Under the pieces are notes generated by a model, which searched no databases, was not told where the DNA came from, and was given only the letters and a program-made list of their open reading frames with translations. 64,000 nt of DNA from assembly GCF_964355755.1 (NCBI RefSeq), contig NC_092678.1:20368922-20432921 (forward strand). The letters run 5' to 3'. How positions within the stretch are numbered: position 1 is the stretch's first letter; each line of letters opens with the position of its first letter. The stretch is from Antedon mediterranea. Lineage: Eukaryota; Echinodermata; Crinoidea; Comatulida; Antedonidae. A program made the translations under genes and the position numbers. Shown here piece by piece: positions 10,252 to 21,899 of the stretch.

Positions 10252-11118
10252 ATGAACAATAATTCTGAAGACACAAATATAGATTTTGCGCATAAAGTAT
10301 TACTTACAAGTGTATGGACAATTATATCATTGTGGATAATAGTCAGTAATTCATTCGTTATTGCGGTCACTATTTGGAAAAAACTGTTCACTAACTTGGC
10401 AAAACGTATCCAGTTCAGTTTAAGTATAACTGATTTTATTTCTGGATTTGTTGGTAGTCTGTGGCCAATTTACAGATTTTTTCTGAAAACACCAACATCG
10501 AAAAATGTACTGGAATATTTGTTGTTGTGCCTTGTGTTCGTATCACAATTACAGTTGTTTTTATTAACAATCGAAAGATACGTAGCAATAGTGTATCCGT
10601 TTCGTCATCATCAACTGATGACGTCACGTGTTGTAAGTACTGGAATTGCAGCAACGATTGTATCAGGATTATTTATGCTCATACCTGGTGGTTTCATTAC
10701 TTTTTACACTGACCCATCAGTTTCTTTCTTATTCATCGATACAATAAGGCTTATAATTCTGCTGTTAACATGCGTCTTTAATGTTATCATATATTTCAAA
10801 GCAAAAAAGCAACAACAGAAAATTACCGCAATAGAGAATATGGTGATCAAATCGAAACGCATAAGCGATTTCAGAGCTACAAAAACCACACTGATCGTCG
10901 TCGGAACATATTTTATATGTATTTTCCCATTTTTGATATATTTTTGGTTTAACTCTCTATTGGAAGTCATCTATGGTGAAATTTTTTTTCGCGATAGCAC
11001 AGTATTACTTTTTTTATTTGCAGTTACGTATTTAAACTCTGGTATGAATCCTATCGTGTATTCGTTTAGGAATGAGCAATTTATTAACTTTGTTCGTTCT
11101 CTATTGAATAAACATTAG
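10252..11118 (+). CDS. Rhodopsin-like GPCR, 288 aa
   Basis: Complete receptor. The N-terminus is MNNNSED (sequon at residues 3-5), TM1 about 18-40, TM2 with SLSITDFISG, ERY at 108-110, ICL2 YPFRHHQLM, a short ECL2 without cysteine, TM6 with CIFP and NPIVY at 266-270. It is the closest relative of the transposon-split gene at 1-5820; the two share the stretch SGLFMLIPGGFITFYT in TM4-ECL2. It differs by Phe for Cys in TM3 (QLFLLTIERY) and by two extra residues in ECL3 (GEIFFRDS). Two conserved upstream blocks lie about 400 and 170 bases before the start. Confidence 0.92.
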   Translation: MNNNSEDTNIDFAHKVLLTSVWTIISLWIIVSNSFVIAVTIWKKLFTNLAKRIQFSLSITDFISGFVGSLWPIYRFFLKTPTSKNVLEYLLLCLVFVSQLQLFLLTIERYVAIVYPFRHHQLMTSRVVSTGIAATIVSGLFMLIPGGFITFYTDPSVSFLFIDTIRLIILLLTCVFNVIIYFKAKKQQQKITAIENMVIKSKRISDFRATKTTLIVVGTYFICIFPFLIYFWFNSLLEVIYGEIFFRDSTVLLFLFAVTYLNSGMNPIVYSFRNEQFINFVRSLLNKH

Positions 11119-12139
11119 GCAGATCATATAGGCCTAGGATAATAACAAACAAATAATTTATTTTATGTTTAAGAAGTAGGAGTTAACTACATTTACATTC
11201 CTTTTTGTAAACAACAAGACACCTGAGGAACTTGAGGTTCATATGCCATATAGGCTGAAGATAATTGCAATTGCATTCATTAATATTTTTTGATATTCTA
11301 TATTTGTTATCATTCTATTTTGTCAGTATTGATGAACTATTTGCGATGAAAATTATACCTAGTGTTATTGTTTACAAATATTTATTTTATTTTACTTTCT
11401 TAATTAAATTAAATTCAATGGAATTGAAATTCGACATGAAATCCAATCTTCGTTTCCATCAGTAATGTATTTAATATAACGTAGTCGTTGATACTTGGAG
11501 ACATAGCAACAATACACACACAATAGGCTATATTTGGAATAAGATTTGTAAATATGTAAACTGCACTGCACTGCAAAAAGATGACAAAATTAATGTAAAT
11601 TGGAATTTTCATAATTGATGTATAAGTTTTGTATTTTTCACGTTTTACATTTCGCATTTAATAGTTCAATTATTAAATTATAAAACAATAATGTAGAACT
11701 CTTGTTTGTTGTAGCATTCACTGTACCTGAATTTAAAATATTATATTTAATATTCTTTACATCATTGATGTAGGTACATCATACTATTCTTTTTCCTTTG
11801 CTGAACTACTTATCAGATTCTACTTTTCTAGTGATCATTTTGGGATTTCTGCGAGGTTTAAAGTAAATTAATGTGAACCAGTAGGCCTACTAAACTTGAC
11901 TTTGATACTTTTAGCTACAACTCGACTCTACAACTCACTATGTTGGTCGGTTGGTCGGTCGGTAAACACTAACTTGAGCACGCAATTGCAGCCATGTATA
12001 TGACCTTGTTTTTTACTGTATAAAGGCGCTTAAAGACTGATATTGTATTTATTGTCTTACATTGAAATTTAAATTGTCGACGTTTCCATCGCTGAACAGA
12101 TGTGAACTGAACTCTGGTCAGTAATTCCTCAATTGCTTT
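11119..12139 (+). other. Intergenic: flank shared with 14.2-15.0 and 16.6-17.2 kb
   Basis: From about 11265 to 12130 the sequence matches 14215-15020 and, in part, 16580-17255 and 18935-19280, so it belongs to a repeating unit. 12101-12130 holds the conserved GAACTGAACTCTGGTCAGTAATTCCT-type block (written here in two parts: GAACTGAACTCTGG and TCAGTAATTCCT). No gene seen. Confidence 0.6.
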
Positions 12140-12760
12140 TTCTCTCTCAAACGAAATATTTATAAGAACTGTGAGAAAGCAAAGAAACAAGGACGTGTGT
12201 AGGGTCAGCGACTGTCACTAGTCAAAAACCGAGTAGTAGCGTGTAGGACAGCAAGAGTAGTTGTTATATTGGCGCTTCAGTAGCATAAAGAAAAGTAGGA
12301 AGACCAAACGAAATCTTTATTTGAACTGTGGGAAAGAAAAGAAACAAGAGAAACAAAGACGTGTGTAGTGTCAGCGACTGCCACTAGCCAAAGGCTGTGT
12401 AGCGTATAGGACAGCAAGAGTAGTTGTTATATTGGCGCCTCAGTAGCCTAAAGAAAAGTAGGAAGACCAAACACATCTTTATAAGAACTGTGGAAAAGAA
12501 AAGAAACAAAGACGTGTGCAGAGGCAGCGATTATCTGCAGCCACGGGCTGGGTAGCGTGTAGGACAGCAAGAGCAGTTCTGATTTACTGGTGCCTCAGTA
12601 GCCTAACGAAAAGTAGGAAGACCAAACAAAATAGTTATAAGAACTGTTGGAAAGAAAAGAAACAAGGACGTATGCTGCCGGCCAGAGGCAGCGACTGCCT
12701 GCAGCCAACTGCTGAGAAGCGCGTAAGACAGAAGTACCAGGCCCTATTGTTCTTGGATAG
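12140..12760 (+). repeat. ~150-165 base minisatellite upstream of the 12811 receptor
   Basis: About four imperfect copies of a unit containing AAAAGTAGGAAGACCAAAC (starts near 12294, 12459, 12611, plus a first partial copy), AAGAACTGTGGGAAAG and GGACAGCAAGAGTAG. The same unit occurs before the related genes at 15388, 17749 and 22891. It lies between the conserved GTCAGTAATTCC block and the start codon, so it may be part of the promoter or 5' untranslated region. Confidence 0.85.
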
Positions 12761-12810
12761 AAGGAATTAATATGATTTACAACGTATCCCTTCTTTGTAA
12801 ATAAAGAATA

Positions 12811-13668
12811 ATGAATAACACAACTGAGGACAAGACACTAAATGGTACTAATTCATTAATAATGGTATGTGTGTGGATAGGGATAGCCTTGTGGATAATT
12901 TTCAGTAATTCACTTGTTATCGGAATCACTCTCTGGAAAAAGCTTTACACTAACTTATCAAAACGTATCCAGTTTAGTTTAAGTATAGTTGACTTGATAA
13001 CTGGATTAATAGGAAGTGTATGGGCATTGCAAAACCGTTTACTGAATACATCAATAATTGGATTACTAATGGATTGCATTTTCTTGTGCCTTGTGTTCAT
13101 ATCACAGCTACTTCTGTGTTTATTATCAATCGAAAGGTACGTAGCAGTAGTCTATCCGTTTCGTCATCATCGACTGATGTCTTCACGTGTTGTAAATACT
13201 GGAATTGCAGCAACGATTGTAACAGGAATACTCGTTTTCGTAGCTGGTGGATTCATAATAGTTTATGTTGACATGACAGTGTTTGCTATAATCTTCGATG
13301 CGACACGTTTAATAATTCTGACGTTGACATTCGTATTTAATTGCATCATTTATTTTAAAGCTAGAAAGCAACAACATAAAATTACCGCAATAGAGAATGC
13401 TGTCATCAGATCAAAACGCAAACAAGACTACAAAGCTACGAAAACCACTTTGATTGTTATCGGCACATACTGTGTATGTGTATTCCCATATTTGGTGTAT
13501 TTTCTGTCTCACTCTATATTAGAAATCATCCGTGGCGAAAAAGCTTATGACGACATAACTGCAGTTATGCTAGTGGCAGTTACGTATTTAAACTCTGGTA
13601 TGAATCCTATCGTGTATTCGTTTAGGAATGAGCAATTTATTAACTTTGTTCGTTCTCTGTTTAATTAA
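12811..13668 (+). CDS. Rhodopsin-like GPCR, 285 aa
   Basis: Complete receptor and first of three tandem copies (with 15388 and 17749). Sequons lie at NNT (2-4) and NGT (11-13). TM1 runs about 16-40, SLSIVDLITG in TM2, ERY at 108-110, ICL2 YPFRHHRLMS and NPIVY near 265-269. TM6 has CVFP. In this copy TM6 begins TYCVC, where the other two copies have TYFVC. The C-terminus RSLFN is followed by TAA. The 3' flank (13669-13960) is nearly the same as those after 16238 and 18600. Confidence 0.92.
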   Translation: MNNTTEDKTLNGTNSLIMVCVWIGIALWIIFSNSLVIGITLWKKLYTNLSKRIQFSLSIVDLITGLIGSVWALQNRLLNTSIIGLLMDCIFLCLVFISQLLLCLLSIERYVAVVYPFRHHRLMSSRVVNTGIAATIVTGILVFVAGGFIIVYVDMTVFAIIFDATRLIILTLTFVFNCIIYFKARKQQHKITAIENAVIRSKRKQDYKATKTTLIVIGTYCVCVFPYLVYFLSHSILEIIRGEKAYDDITAVMLVAVTYLNSGMNPIVYSFRNEQFINFVRSLFN

Positions 13669-14021
13669 TTTTAAGGATTAACTAGACTATAGGCCTACGA
13701 CTCGGAGAAAATTAAATGTTTGCTTTTTGTGAAGTAGCAATGGGGAATGATTCATTACAAGTATGCCTACAAGAGCTTTCCTTTATATAGCAACTACAAT
13801 ATTTTATAGATCATATTTGCCAATACTTTTTTTTTAATTCTGTATTTAGAAGTTTTTACCGTTTTGGTATACACTGATGTCTGTTACTAAACATTCTGAG
13901 GAAGCCAATTGACAATTTGAAAATCAGTTAGGTGTTTAAGGGAGGGGACTGATCGTTTTGCAACTAGAGGTAAACCCTTTTCTCAATTGAATCATTCACG
14001 TCATTTGTTATTTACATTAAA
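13669..14021 (+). other. Receptor 3' flank of the repeated 2.4 kb unit
   Basis: Matches 16239-16540 and 18601-18900. At 13688-13695 it carries TAGGCCTA where the 18600 copy has only TA. 13944-13980 matches the conserved ACTGATCGT / TAAACCCTTT block also seen at 6213, 42137 and 44341. Confidence 0.65.
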
Positions 14022-14205
14022 ATGAATAATACTACAGAGAACGATCTCAATTTTGCTGACACAATAATATTTCCAGGTATAAGGATAGTGATATCATTGT
14101 GGATAATTGTCAGTAATGCTGTTGTTATCGCGGTCACTGTTTAGAAAAAGCTGTATACTAACTCTAACTTTGCAAAACGTATACAGTTCAGTATAAGCAA
14201 TTATA
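14022..14205 (+). pseudogene. GPCR relic: N-terminus to start of TM2
   Basis: An ATG at 14022 reads MNNTTENDLNFADT and a normal TM1 (WIIVSNAVVIAVTV), then meets an in-frame TAG at 14142 where paralogues have the Trp of IWKK. The homology fades after KRIQFSIS at about 14205, where the sequence continues into the flank shared with 11.2 kb. TM2-TM7 are absent, so the locus cannot encode a receptor. Confidence 0.85.
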
Positions 14206-15029
14206 CATTAATTGCAATAAATTAATATTTGTGTTTTCTATATTTATTGTCACATCCATTCAGCATTGATGAACTCTTTGCGATGAAAATTATATCTAGT
14301 GCTGTTGTTTACATTTGACACATACATCTATTTCATTTTAATTTCATCATTACATTAAATTCAATGGAAATAAAATTCTACATGAATTCCAATCTTCATT
14401 TTCATTAGTAAATGTATATAATATAATTTGTTATTTGTTGATACTTGGTGGAGACATAACAACAATACACACACACAATAGGCTATATTTGGAATAAGAT
14501 TTGCAAATGGACATTCAACCGTGTAAACTGCACTGCACAAAATTGATGTATAAGTTTTGTATTTTTCACGTTTTATATTTCGCATTTAATAGTTCAATTA
14601 TTAAATTATAAAACAATAATGTAGAACTCTTGTTTGTTGTAGCATTCACTGTACCTGAATTTTAAAATATCATATTTAATATTCTTTACATCATTGATGT
14701 AGGCACATCATAATATTCTCGTTCTTTTGCTGAACTCACCAGATTGTGCTTTTATACCATCATTCAGCATATTGGGTTGGTCACCAGAATTTCAATGGTT
14801 GAGAGATTTTCTAGTGATCATTTTGGGATTTTCTGCGAGGTTTAAAGTAAATAATGTGAACCTGTACTAAACTTGACTTTGATACTTTTAGCTACAACTT
14901 CAATGTTTTTACTGTATAAAGTACGCTTAAAGATTGATTAGTGTTGTCTTACATTGAAATTGTCGACATTTCCATCGCTGAACTCGTGTGAACTGAACTC
15001 TTGTCAGTAATTCCCCAATTGATTTTTCT
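14206..15029 (+). other. Intergenic copy of the 11.2-12.1 kb flank
   Basis: Matches 11265-12130 over most of its length. 14988-15016 carries the conserved GAACTGAACTC + TCAGTAATTCC block. Here the dinucleotide TA occurs at two places (about 14546 and 14862) where other copies carry TAGGCCTA (16866 and 11881). Confidence 0.6.
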
Positions 15030-15330
15030 CTCTCAAACGAAATCTTTATAAGAACTGTGGGAAATAAAAGAAACAAGGACGTGTGCCGACGAAGTGACTG
15101 TCACTAACCAAAGGTCAAGTAGTTCTTTGTAGTAGTTCCTACTAGAGTAGTTCTGATATTGGCACCTCAGTAGTCTAAAGAAAAGTAGGAAGACCAAACG
15201 AAATCTTTATATGAACTGTTGGAAAGAAAAGAAACAAGGACGTATGCTGCCGGCCATAGACAGCGACTGCCTGCAGCCAAAGGAAGAGCTGAGAAGCGCC
15301 TAGGACAGAGGTGTCAGATCCTATATTACT
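15030..15330 (+). repeat. ~150-base minisatellite, about two copies
   Basis: Same unit as at 12140-12760: AAGTAGGAAGACCAAAC near 15186, with AAGAACTGTGG and GGAC/GACAGCGACTG segments. It precedes the frameshifted receptor at 15388. Confidence 0.8.
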
Positions 15331-15387
15331 TGGAGAGAAGGAATTAATATGATTTACAACGTATCCATTGATTGAAAATATAGAATA

Positions 15388-16238
15388 ATGAATAACGCAA
15401 CTGAGGACAAGGCACTACATTTTAATAATGCAATAGCATGTATGTGGATAGTGATATCCATTTGGATAGTTTTCAGTAATTCAGTTGTTATCGGGATTAC
15501 TCTCTGGAAAAAGCTTTACACTAACTTGTATCAACGACAACGTGACAACGTATTCAGTTCAGTTTAAGTATAGTTGACTTGATAACTGGAATAATTGGAA
15601 GTGTATGGGCATTGCAAAACCGTTTACTGAATACATCAATAATTGGATTACTAATTGGTTACATTTTATTTTGCCTTGTGTTTTTATCACAGTTACTGCT
15701 GTGTTTATTATCAATCGAAAGATACGTAGCAATAGTCTATCCGTTTCGTCATCCTCGACTGATGTCACCACGTGTTGTAAATACTGGAATTGCAGCAACG
15801 ATTGTAACAGGAATACTCGTTTTCATAGCAGTCTATGTTGGCGGGTCAGTTTTTGCTATAATCTTCGATGCGACACGTCTAATTATTCTGACGTTGATAT
15901 TCGTATTCAATTGCATTATTTATTTTAAAGCTAGAAAGCAACAACGACAGATTACCGCAATAGAGAATGCTGTGATCAGATCAAAACGCACACAAGACTA
16001 CAAAGCTACGAAAACCACTTTGATTGTTATCGGCACATACTTTGTATGTGTATTCCCATATTTGGTGTATGTTCTGTCTCATTCTATATTAGAAGTAATC
16101 CGTGGCGAAAAAGCTTATGACGACATAACTGCAGTTATACTAATAGTAGTTACGTATTTAAACTCTGGTATGAATCCTATCGTGTATTCGTTTCGAAATG
16201 AGCAATTTATTAACTTTGCTGTTTCTCTGTTTAATTAA
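15388..16238 (+). pseudogene. GPCR pseudogene, frameshift in ICL1
   Basis: The start MNNATEDKAL and TM1 (WIVFSNSVVIGITLWKKLYTNL) are normal, but at about 15528-15550 the ICL1 codons are replaced by sequence 14 bases longer than in the paralogues (an AACGTGACAACG-like local duplication). This shifts the frame to an early stop. The remaining 219 codons, from LITG in TM2 (15579) to the end, are open in the other frame, with ERYVAIVYPFRH and NPIVYSFRN. ECL2 also lacks five residues. The closest copies are 12811 and 17749. The rest is undamaged, so inactivation is recent or an assembly error. Confidence 0.85.
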
Positions 16239-17261
16239 TTTTAAGGATTAACTAGACTATAGGCCTACGACTCGGAGAAAATTAAATGTTCGCTTTTTGT
16301 GAAGTAGCAATGGGGAATGATTAATTACAAGTATGCCTAAAAGAGCTTTCCTTTATAGCAACTAAAATATTATATACATCATAATTATTTTGCCACTACT
16401 TTTTTAAAATTCTGCATATAGAAGTACCGTTTTGGTATGCACTGATGTCGGTTACTAAACATTTTGAGGAAGCCAATTGACCAATGGAAAATCAGTTAAG
16501 TGTTTAAGGGAGGAGACTTATCGTTTCGCAACTCAATTGAATCATTCACGTCATGTGTCAGTCACTTCTATAATCTCAAAATTACCTAGTGTTATTGTTT
16601 ACGTTTGACACATCCATTTATTTCATTTTAATTTCATAATTAAATTAATTTCGATGGCAATGAAATTCGACATGAAATCCAATCCTCATTTCCATCAGTA
16701 AATGTATTTAATATAGTTTAGTCGTTGATACTTGGAGACATAACAACAATACACAGACACAATAAGCTATATTTGGAATAAAATTTGTAAATGAACATTC
16801 AACCGTGTAAACTTCACTTTAACAAGATGACAAAATTAATATAAATTGGAATTTTCAAAATTGATGTATAGGCCTAAGTTTTGTATTTCACGTATTACAT
16901 TTCGCATTTGATAGTTTAATATTATAAAAACAATAGCGTAGAACTCTTGTTTGTTGTAGCATTCACTGTACCTGAATTTAAAATATCATATTTAATATTC
17001 TTTACATCATTGATGTAGGCACATCATACTATTCTTGTTCCTTTGCTGAACTACATCAGATTCTACTTTTCTACCATCATTCAGCATAGGCTTATTGGGT
17101 TGGTCACCAGAATTTCAACTAGATTTTTTTACTGTATGAAATACGCTTAAAGATTGATATTATATTAATTGTCTTACATTGAAATTGAAATTGTTGACGT
17201 TGACATTTCCATCGCTGAACTCGTGTGAACTGAACTCTGGTCAATAATTCCTCAATTGTTT
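16239..17261 (+). other. Intergenic unit between tandem receptors
   Basis: Near-copy of 18601-19280 and partial copy of 13669-15020, ending in the conserved GAACTGAACTC + TCAATAATTCC block (17224-17252). TAGGCCTA occurs at about 16258 and 16866, and the variant TAGGCTTA at about 17087 where the 14.7 kb copy has TA. Confidence 0.6.
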
Positions 17262-17690
17262 TTTCTTTCTCAAACAAAATCTTTATAAAAACTGTTGAAA
17301 AGAAAAGAAACAAGGACGTATGCTGGCGGCCAGAGGCAGCGACTGCCTGCAGCCAAAGGCCGAGTTCCATGTAGGACAGCAAGAGTAGTTGTTATATTGG
17401 CGCCTCAATAGCCTAAAAAAAAGTAGGAACACCAAACGAAATATTTATAAGAACTGTGGGAAAGAAAATAAACAACGACGTGTGCAGAGGCAGCGATGCA
17501 TGTTGGACAGCAAGAGTACCGTAATTGTAATATTGGCGCCTCAGTAGCCTAAGGAAAAGAAGGAAGACCAAGCAAAATATTAGAACTGTTGGAAAGAAAA
17601 TGAACAAAGATGTATACTGCCGGTCAGAGGCTAGACAGCGACTGTCAGGAGCCACAGGATGAGAAGCGTTTAGCACAGATGTTGTTTTTC
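17262..17690 (+). repeat. ~150-base minisatellite, about three copies
   Basis: Same unit as 12140-12760 (AAAGTAGGAACACCAAAC near 17422, GAAGGAAGACCAAGC near 17559). The last copy runs into the leader before the start at 17749. Confidence 0.8.
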
Positions 17691-17748
17691 TTGGAGAGAA
17701 GTAATTAATATGATTTACAACGTACCCATTGATTGATAATAACGAATA

Positions 17749-18600
17749 ATGAATAACACAAATGAGGACAAGACACTAAATGGTACTAATTCAATAATAA
17801 TGGTATGTGTGTGGATAGTGATATCCTTGTGGATAATTGTCAGTAATTCACTTGTTATCGGGATCACTCTCTGGAAAAATCTTTACACTAACTTGTCAAA
17901 ACGTATCCAGTTCAGTTTAAGTATAGTTGACTTGATAACTGGAATTATTGGAAGTGTATGGGCATTGCAAAACCGTTTACTGAATATATCAATAATTGGA
18001 TTACTAATGGATTGCATTTTCTTGTGCCTTGTGTTCATATCACAGCTACTTCTGTGTTTATTATCGATTGAAAGATACGTAGCAATAGTCTATCCGTTTC
18101 GTCATTGTCGACTGATGTCTCCACGTGTTGTAAATACTGGAATTGCAGCAACGATTGTAACAGGAATACTCGTTTTCATAGCTGGTGGATTCATAACAGT
18201 TTGTGTTGACGTGTCAGTTTTTGCTATAATCTTCGATGCGACACGTTTGATAATTCTGACGTTGACATTCGTATTCAATTGCATCATTTATTTTAAAGCT
18301 AGAAAGCAACAACATAAAATTACCACAATAGAGAATGCTGTCATCAGATCAAAACGCAAACAAGACTACAAAGCTACAAAAACCACTTTGATTGTTATCG
18401 GCACATACTTTGTATGTGTATTCCCATATTTGGTGTATTTTCTGTCTCACTCTATAGTAATCCGTGGCGAAAAAGCTTATGACGGCATAACTGCAGTTAT
18501 GCTAGTGGCAGTTACGTATTTAAACTCTGGTATGAATCCTATCGTGTATTCGTTTAGGAATGAGCAATTTATTAACTTTGTTCGTTCTCTGTTTAATTAA
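17749..18600 (+). CDS. Rhodopsin-like GPCR, 283 aa
   Basis: Complete receptor and third member of the tandem trio. It is almost the same as 12811 over its whole length. Differences include CVDVSVF in ECL2 and a two-residue deletion in ECL3 (HSIVIRGEKAYDG where 12811 has HSILEIIRGEKAYDD). ERY lies at 108-110, CVFP in TM6, and NPIVYSFRNEQF closes TM7. Start codon context and leader (AATAATGAATAAC) match 12811. Its upstream minisatellite and downstream flank are also shared, showing duplication of the whole unit. Confidence 0.92.
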   Translation: MNNTNEDKTLNGTNSIIMVCVWIVISLWIIVSNSLVIGITLWKNLYTNLSKRIQFSLSIVDLITGIIGSVWALQNRLLNISIIGLLMDCIFLCLVFISQLLLCLLSIERYVAIVYPFRHCRLMSPRVVNTGIAATIVTGILVFIAGGFITVCVDVSVFAIIFDATRLIILTLTFVFNCIIYFKARKQQHKITTIENAVIRSKRKQDYKATKTTLIVIGTYFVCVFPYLVYFLSHSIVIRGEKAYDGITAVMLVAVTYLNSGMNPIVYSFRNEQFINFVRSLFN

Positions 18601-20073
18601 TTTTAAGGATTAACTAGACTATACGACTCGGAGAAAATTAAATGTTCGCTTTTTGTGAAGTAGCAATGCTGAATGATTAATTACAAGTATGCCTACAAGA
18701 GCTTTCCTTTATAGCAACTAAAATATTATATACATCATAATTATTTTGCCACTACTTTTTTAAAATTCTGCATATAGAAGTACCGTTTTGGTATGCACTG
18801 ATGTCGGTTACTAAACATTTTGAGGAAGCCAATTGACCAATGGAAAATCAGTTAAGTGTTTAAGGGAGGAGACTTATCGTTTCGCAACTCAATTGAATCA
18901 TTCACGTCATGTGTCAGTCACTTCTATAATCTCAAAATTAGCTAGTGTTATTGTTTACGTTTGACACATCCATTAATTTCATTTTAATTTCATAATTAAA
19001 TTAATTTCGATGGCAATGAAATTCGACATGAAATCCAATCCTCATTTCCATCAGTAAATGTATTTAATATAGTTTAGTCGTTGATACTTGGAGACATAAC
19101 AACAATACACAGACACAATAGGCTATATTTGGAATAAAATTTGTAAATGAACATTCAACCGTGTAAACTTCACTTTAAAAAGATGACAAAATTAATATAA
19201 ATTGGAATTTTCAAAATTGATGTATAGGCCTAAGTTTTGTATTTCACGTATTACATTTCGCATTTGATAGTTCAATATTATACAGTCAGCAGTGGTTAGG
19301 AGACTGAACTAACTGAACTGTGTATGTCAAGTTAAGAAATAATACACGCAGAGCGCTTGATGTTATTGTAAGTTGTAGGCTAGGTCTTTTCTAAGTGTTC
19401 AGTATAGTATAGCAAAATACGAAGATAATTGGAATATTCTATTTCTATCACATGTCACACAATATAGATGATTTCTTTAACGTTACAACTATTAAACCTA
19501 ATAATATAGGGTTACGTTTAACACATATAGTGTTCAATATTGTTTTACTATAATTCAATAATTGCACTAATAATAGGTAAATTTGTACATAAAAGACAAT
19601 ATAATTATATCACCTTCAGATATTGTGTTTAATACAATTTAGTAATATTTACAGAAGTTACAGTTTTACAATTTTTAAATCTGTTGTCCTAATTAGGTTA
19701 GCTGATATTTAGTAGCAATCTCTTTCAGTGGGATTAGTTCCTTTCAGCCGAACATTGTAGGCCTACTGTAGGCCTACTCTTCAGTACTTTCTCATCGGCA
19801 CACTCGTGGGTAACCACTAGCAAAAACACCGTTGTTTTCGTCAGAATGAATGCTTATGCAGGCCTAACAAGAGTCTTCATTTCTATTTCACGACTGTTTA
19901 TAAGCTGAACTCCGTGATGTTGAACTTTGAACTTGAACTTAAATCTCATCCTCGGTAATTTGCTTCATTGAATTGCCTGCTTTTTGACTATTTTATTTCG
20001 CAGCCTGTGTTCTCATTTTTTCGCTTTCTGTTTACTTTGATATCAACATACCTCATGCTATCAAACTTTTGAA
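18601..20073 (+). other. Intergenic: 3' flank of 17749, then upstream region of type B receptor
   Basis: 18601-19280 repeats the tandem-unit flank. From about 19480 the sequence matches the spacer found before all type B genes (compare 25500-25690: AAACCTAATAATAT and ACAATTTAGTA). At 19746-19775 the conserved ACATTGTACTC motif is interrupted by GTAGGCCTACT twice in tandem. 19916-19940 holds TGAACTTTGAACTTGAACT, a DR1-like nuclear-receptor arrangement. Confidence 0.65.
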
Positions 20074-20943
20074 ATGAATAACACAACTAGTTATGAAGAC
20101 GAAATATCAACTGTTAGGCCTACTAATATAGTAATGTGTACTTGGCTTGTGATATCGTCGTGGATAATTTTCAGTAATTCAGTTGTTATTGCTGTCACTA
20201 TTAGGAAAAAACTTTACACTAATTTGGCAAAACGTATCCAGTTCAGTTTAAGTATAGTTGATTTAATATCTGGAATAATTGGTAGTATATTGTCAATGTG
20301 TAGAATTTTATTGCAAAGATCAATATTTGAAGAAATATTTGACACTGTTTTTCTGTTTCTTGTCTTCATATCGCAACTACATCTTGGGTTATTAGTAATC
20401 GAAAGATACGTAGCAATAGTTTATCCGTTACGTCACAATCAAATAATGACATCACGCGTTGTGAATATAGGAATTGCAGTGACGTATATTATAGGGTGTT
20501 TTATCTTCATATCTAGAGTACTTTTCATAGTTTTTTCCAAGGATTGGTTATTTTTATTGACGTGTTATACAATAAATCTAATACTTCTGCTGTTAATATG
20601 TGTCTTTAACGTTATCATTTACTGCAAGGCTAGACGACAACAAAATAAAATCGACGCAATGGAAAATTCTGTAATCCGATCAAAACGCAAAAAAGACTAC
20701 AAAGCTACGAAAACAACTACAATAATTGTGGGCACATATTTTGTATGTATTTTTCCACTTGTCGCATATTTACTGTATCAGTCCCTATCTGATATCATTT
20801 CTGGTAAAAACTCTTTTGATAATATTGCAATCGCAATACTATTAACAATTACTTTTATAAACTCTGGTTTAAATCCGATCGTGTATTCTTTTAGAAATAA
20901 GCAATTTGTTAATTATTTTCGTTCTTTGTTCAGTAATATTTAG
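20074..20943 (+). CDS. Rhodopsin-like GPCR, type B, 289 aa
   Basis: Complete receptor. It is the best-preserved reference for the type B group (with 40461, 47833 and the truncated copies at 26518, 31293 and 37012). Type B hallmarks are YPLRHNQIM in ICL2, VVNIGIAVT in TM4, HLGLLVIERY at the end of TM3 (ERY 110-112), YTINLILLL in TM5 and NSGLNPIVYSF in TM7. The N-terminus MNNTTSYEDE has one sequon. TM6 reads CIFPLVAYLLYQS. The 3' flank after 20943 reappears at 23180-24100 and after the other type B loci. Confidence 0.92.
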   Translation: MNNTTSYEDEISTVRPTNIVMCTWLVISSWIIFSNSVVIAVTIRKKLYTNLAKRIQFSLSIVDLISGIIGSILSMCRILLQRSIFEEIFDTVFLFLVFISQLHLGLLVIERYVAIVYPLRHNQIMTSRVVNIGIAVTYIIGCFIFISRVLFIVFSKDWLFLLTCYTINLILLLLICVFNVIIYCKARRQQNKIDAMENSVIRSKRKKDYKATKTTTIIVGTYFVCIFPLVAYLLYQSLSDIISGKNSFDNIAIAILLTITFINSGLNPIVYSFRNKQFVNYFRSLFSNI

Positions 20944-21899
20944 GCTGTATTATTTACCAGTTATAATACTGAATGTTGATGAGTTGGATGGTCAGAATTA
21001 TTCTTGAATTGAAAAAAAAAAATGACTTCTATGTTTTTAGAGCCGGAGCCGAGTTCAATAGAGCAGTAAACTTTTCATCGAATGAAATATTCTCTCCATT
21101 CAATGATCATAACACATTCATTATTTGTTTTATAACACACTTACTGTTCTATAATAAAATATCCATCAAAAACAATTGACGAAGGCTAGGTCGACAACCT
21201 AGGCAATTTAAAATGGCATTGCTCCAAGTTTTGATGACACGTGATGCTTAATTGACCAATCAAATGTGTTATTACTGTCACTCTGTTACACATTGTACTT
21301 ATACTATTCATTATTATTTTTACTTATTGTTATAATTAAAAAATGAAATAGAATATTCCTCAAGGTTAACAATTGATTTAATACAATTATGGTATTGTTA
21401 GCCTCTGCTACGTTTTTTTTTTAGCTTTTGTAATCATTTTTTTTCACAAGACAATTATAACATTGTAGGTATCTCAATTGAATCAATTGAATCTAATGTC
21501 AACAGCAAGTCAATGACTATTAATGTCTTAAAAGACGGTTATTTCAAAGGAAGAAAAATAACCATTGGTGTCGAAGCGTTTTTTCTTGGTGTCTTCATGC
21601 TCTTTCAGTGAACATTGTACGCTATGTTCTTTGCTTCATTTCTCACACCATTGTAGGCCAACTCTCAATTTCCTTCTGAAATCGGCCGGTAACATTAGCA
21701 GCAACAACAAATTCGTACGTTTGGATTAGAATCAGTAAATTTTAAGATTCAAATCAATCGTCATTTTCATTGCACAACAATTAGTATGAACTTGTACTCA
21801 TTTGAACTTGAAGTGGACTCTCATTATAGTAGGCATGTTAAGGTGCATATTTTAAGCAAATCCTTCAAATTGTGATAATATTTTGAAACTTTGCACAGT
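20944..21899 (+). other. Type B 3' flank and type A upstream region
   Basis: Matches 23390-24300 and the corresponding stretches at 28.7, 34.2 and 37.6 kb: ATAACCATTGGTGTCGAAGCG near 21556, GAACATTGTACGCTATGTTC near 21611 and a GAACTTGAAGTGGACTCTC block near 21806. The sequence behaves like an upstream region of a type A gene, but the next locus is the hybrid relic at 22891. Confidence 0.6.

Noticed and set aside
13020-13271. Conserved overlapping + frame with SVSSSSTD and CKYWNC residues, seen again at 15605, 29631, 35164, 43150, 46623, 51864, 55725 and 62029
   Set aside because: It is the shifted frame of the strongly conserved TM3-TM4 codons. It has no start in common, ends at varying places and adds nothing not explained by receptor coding.
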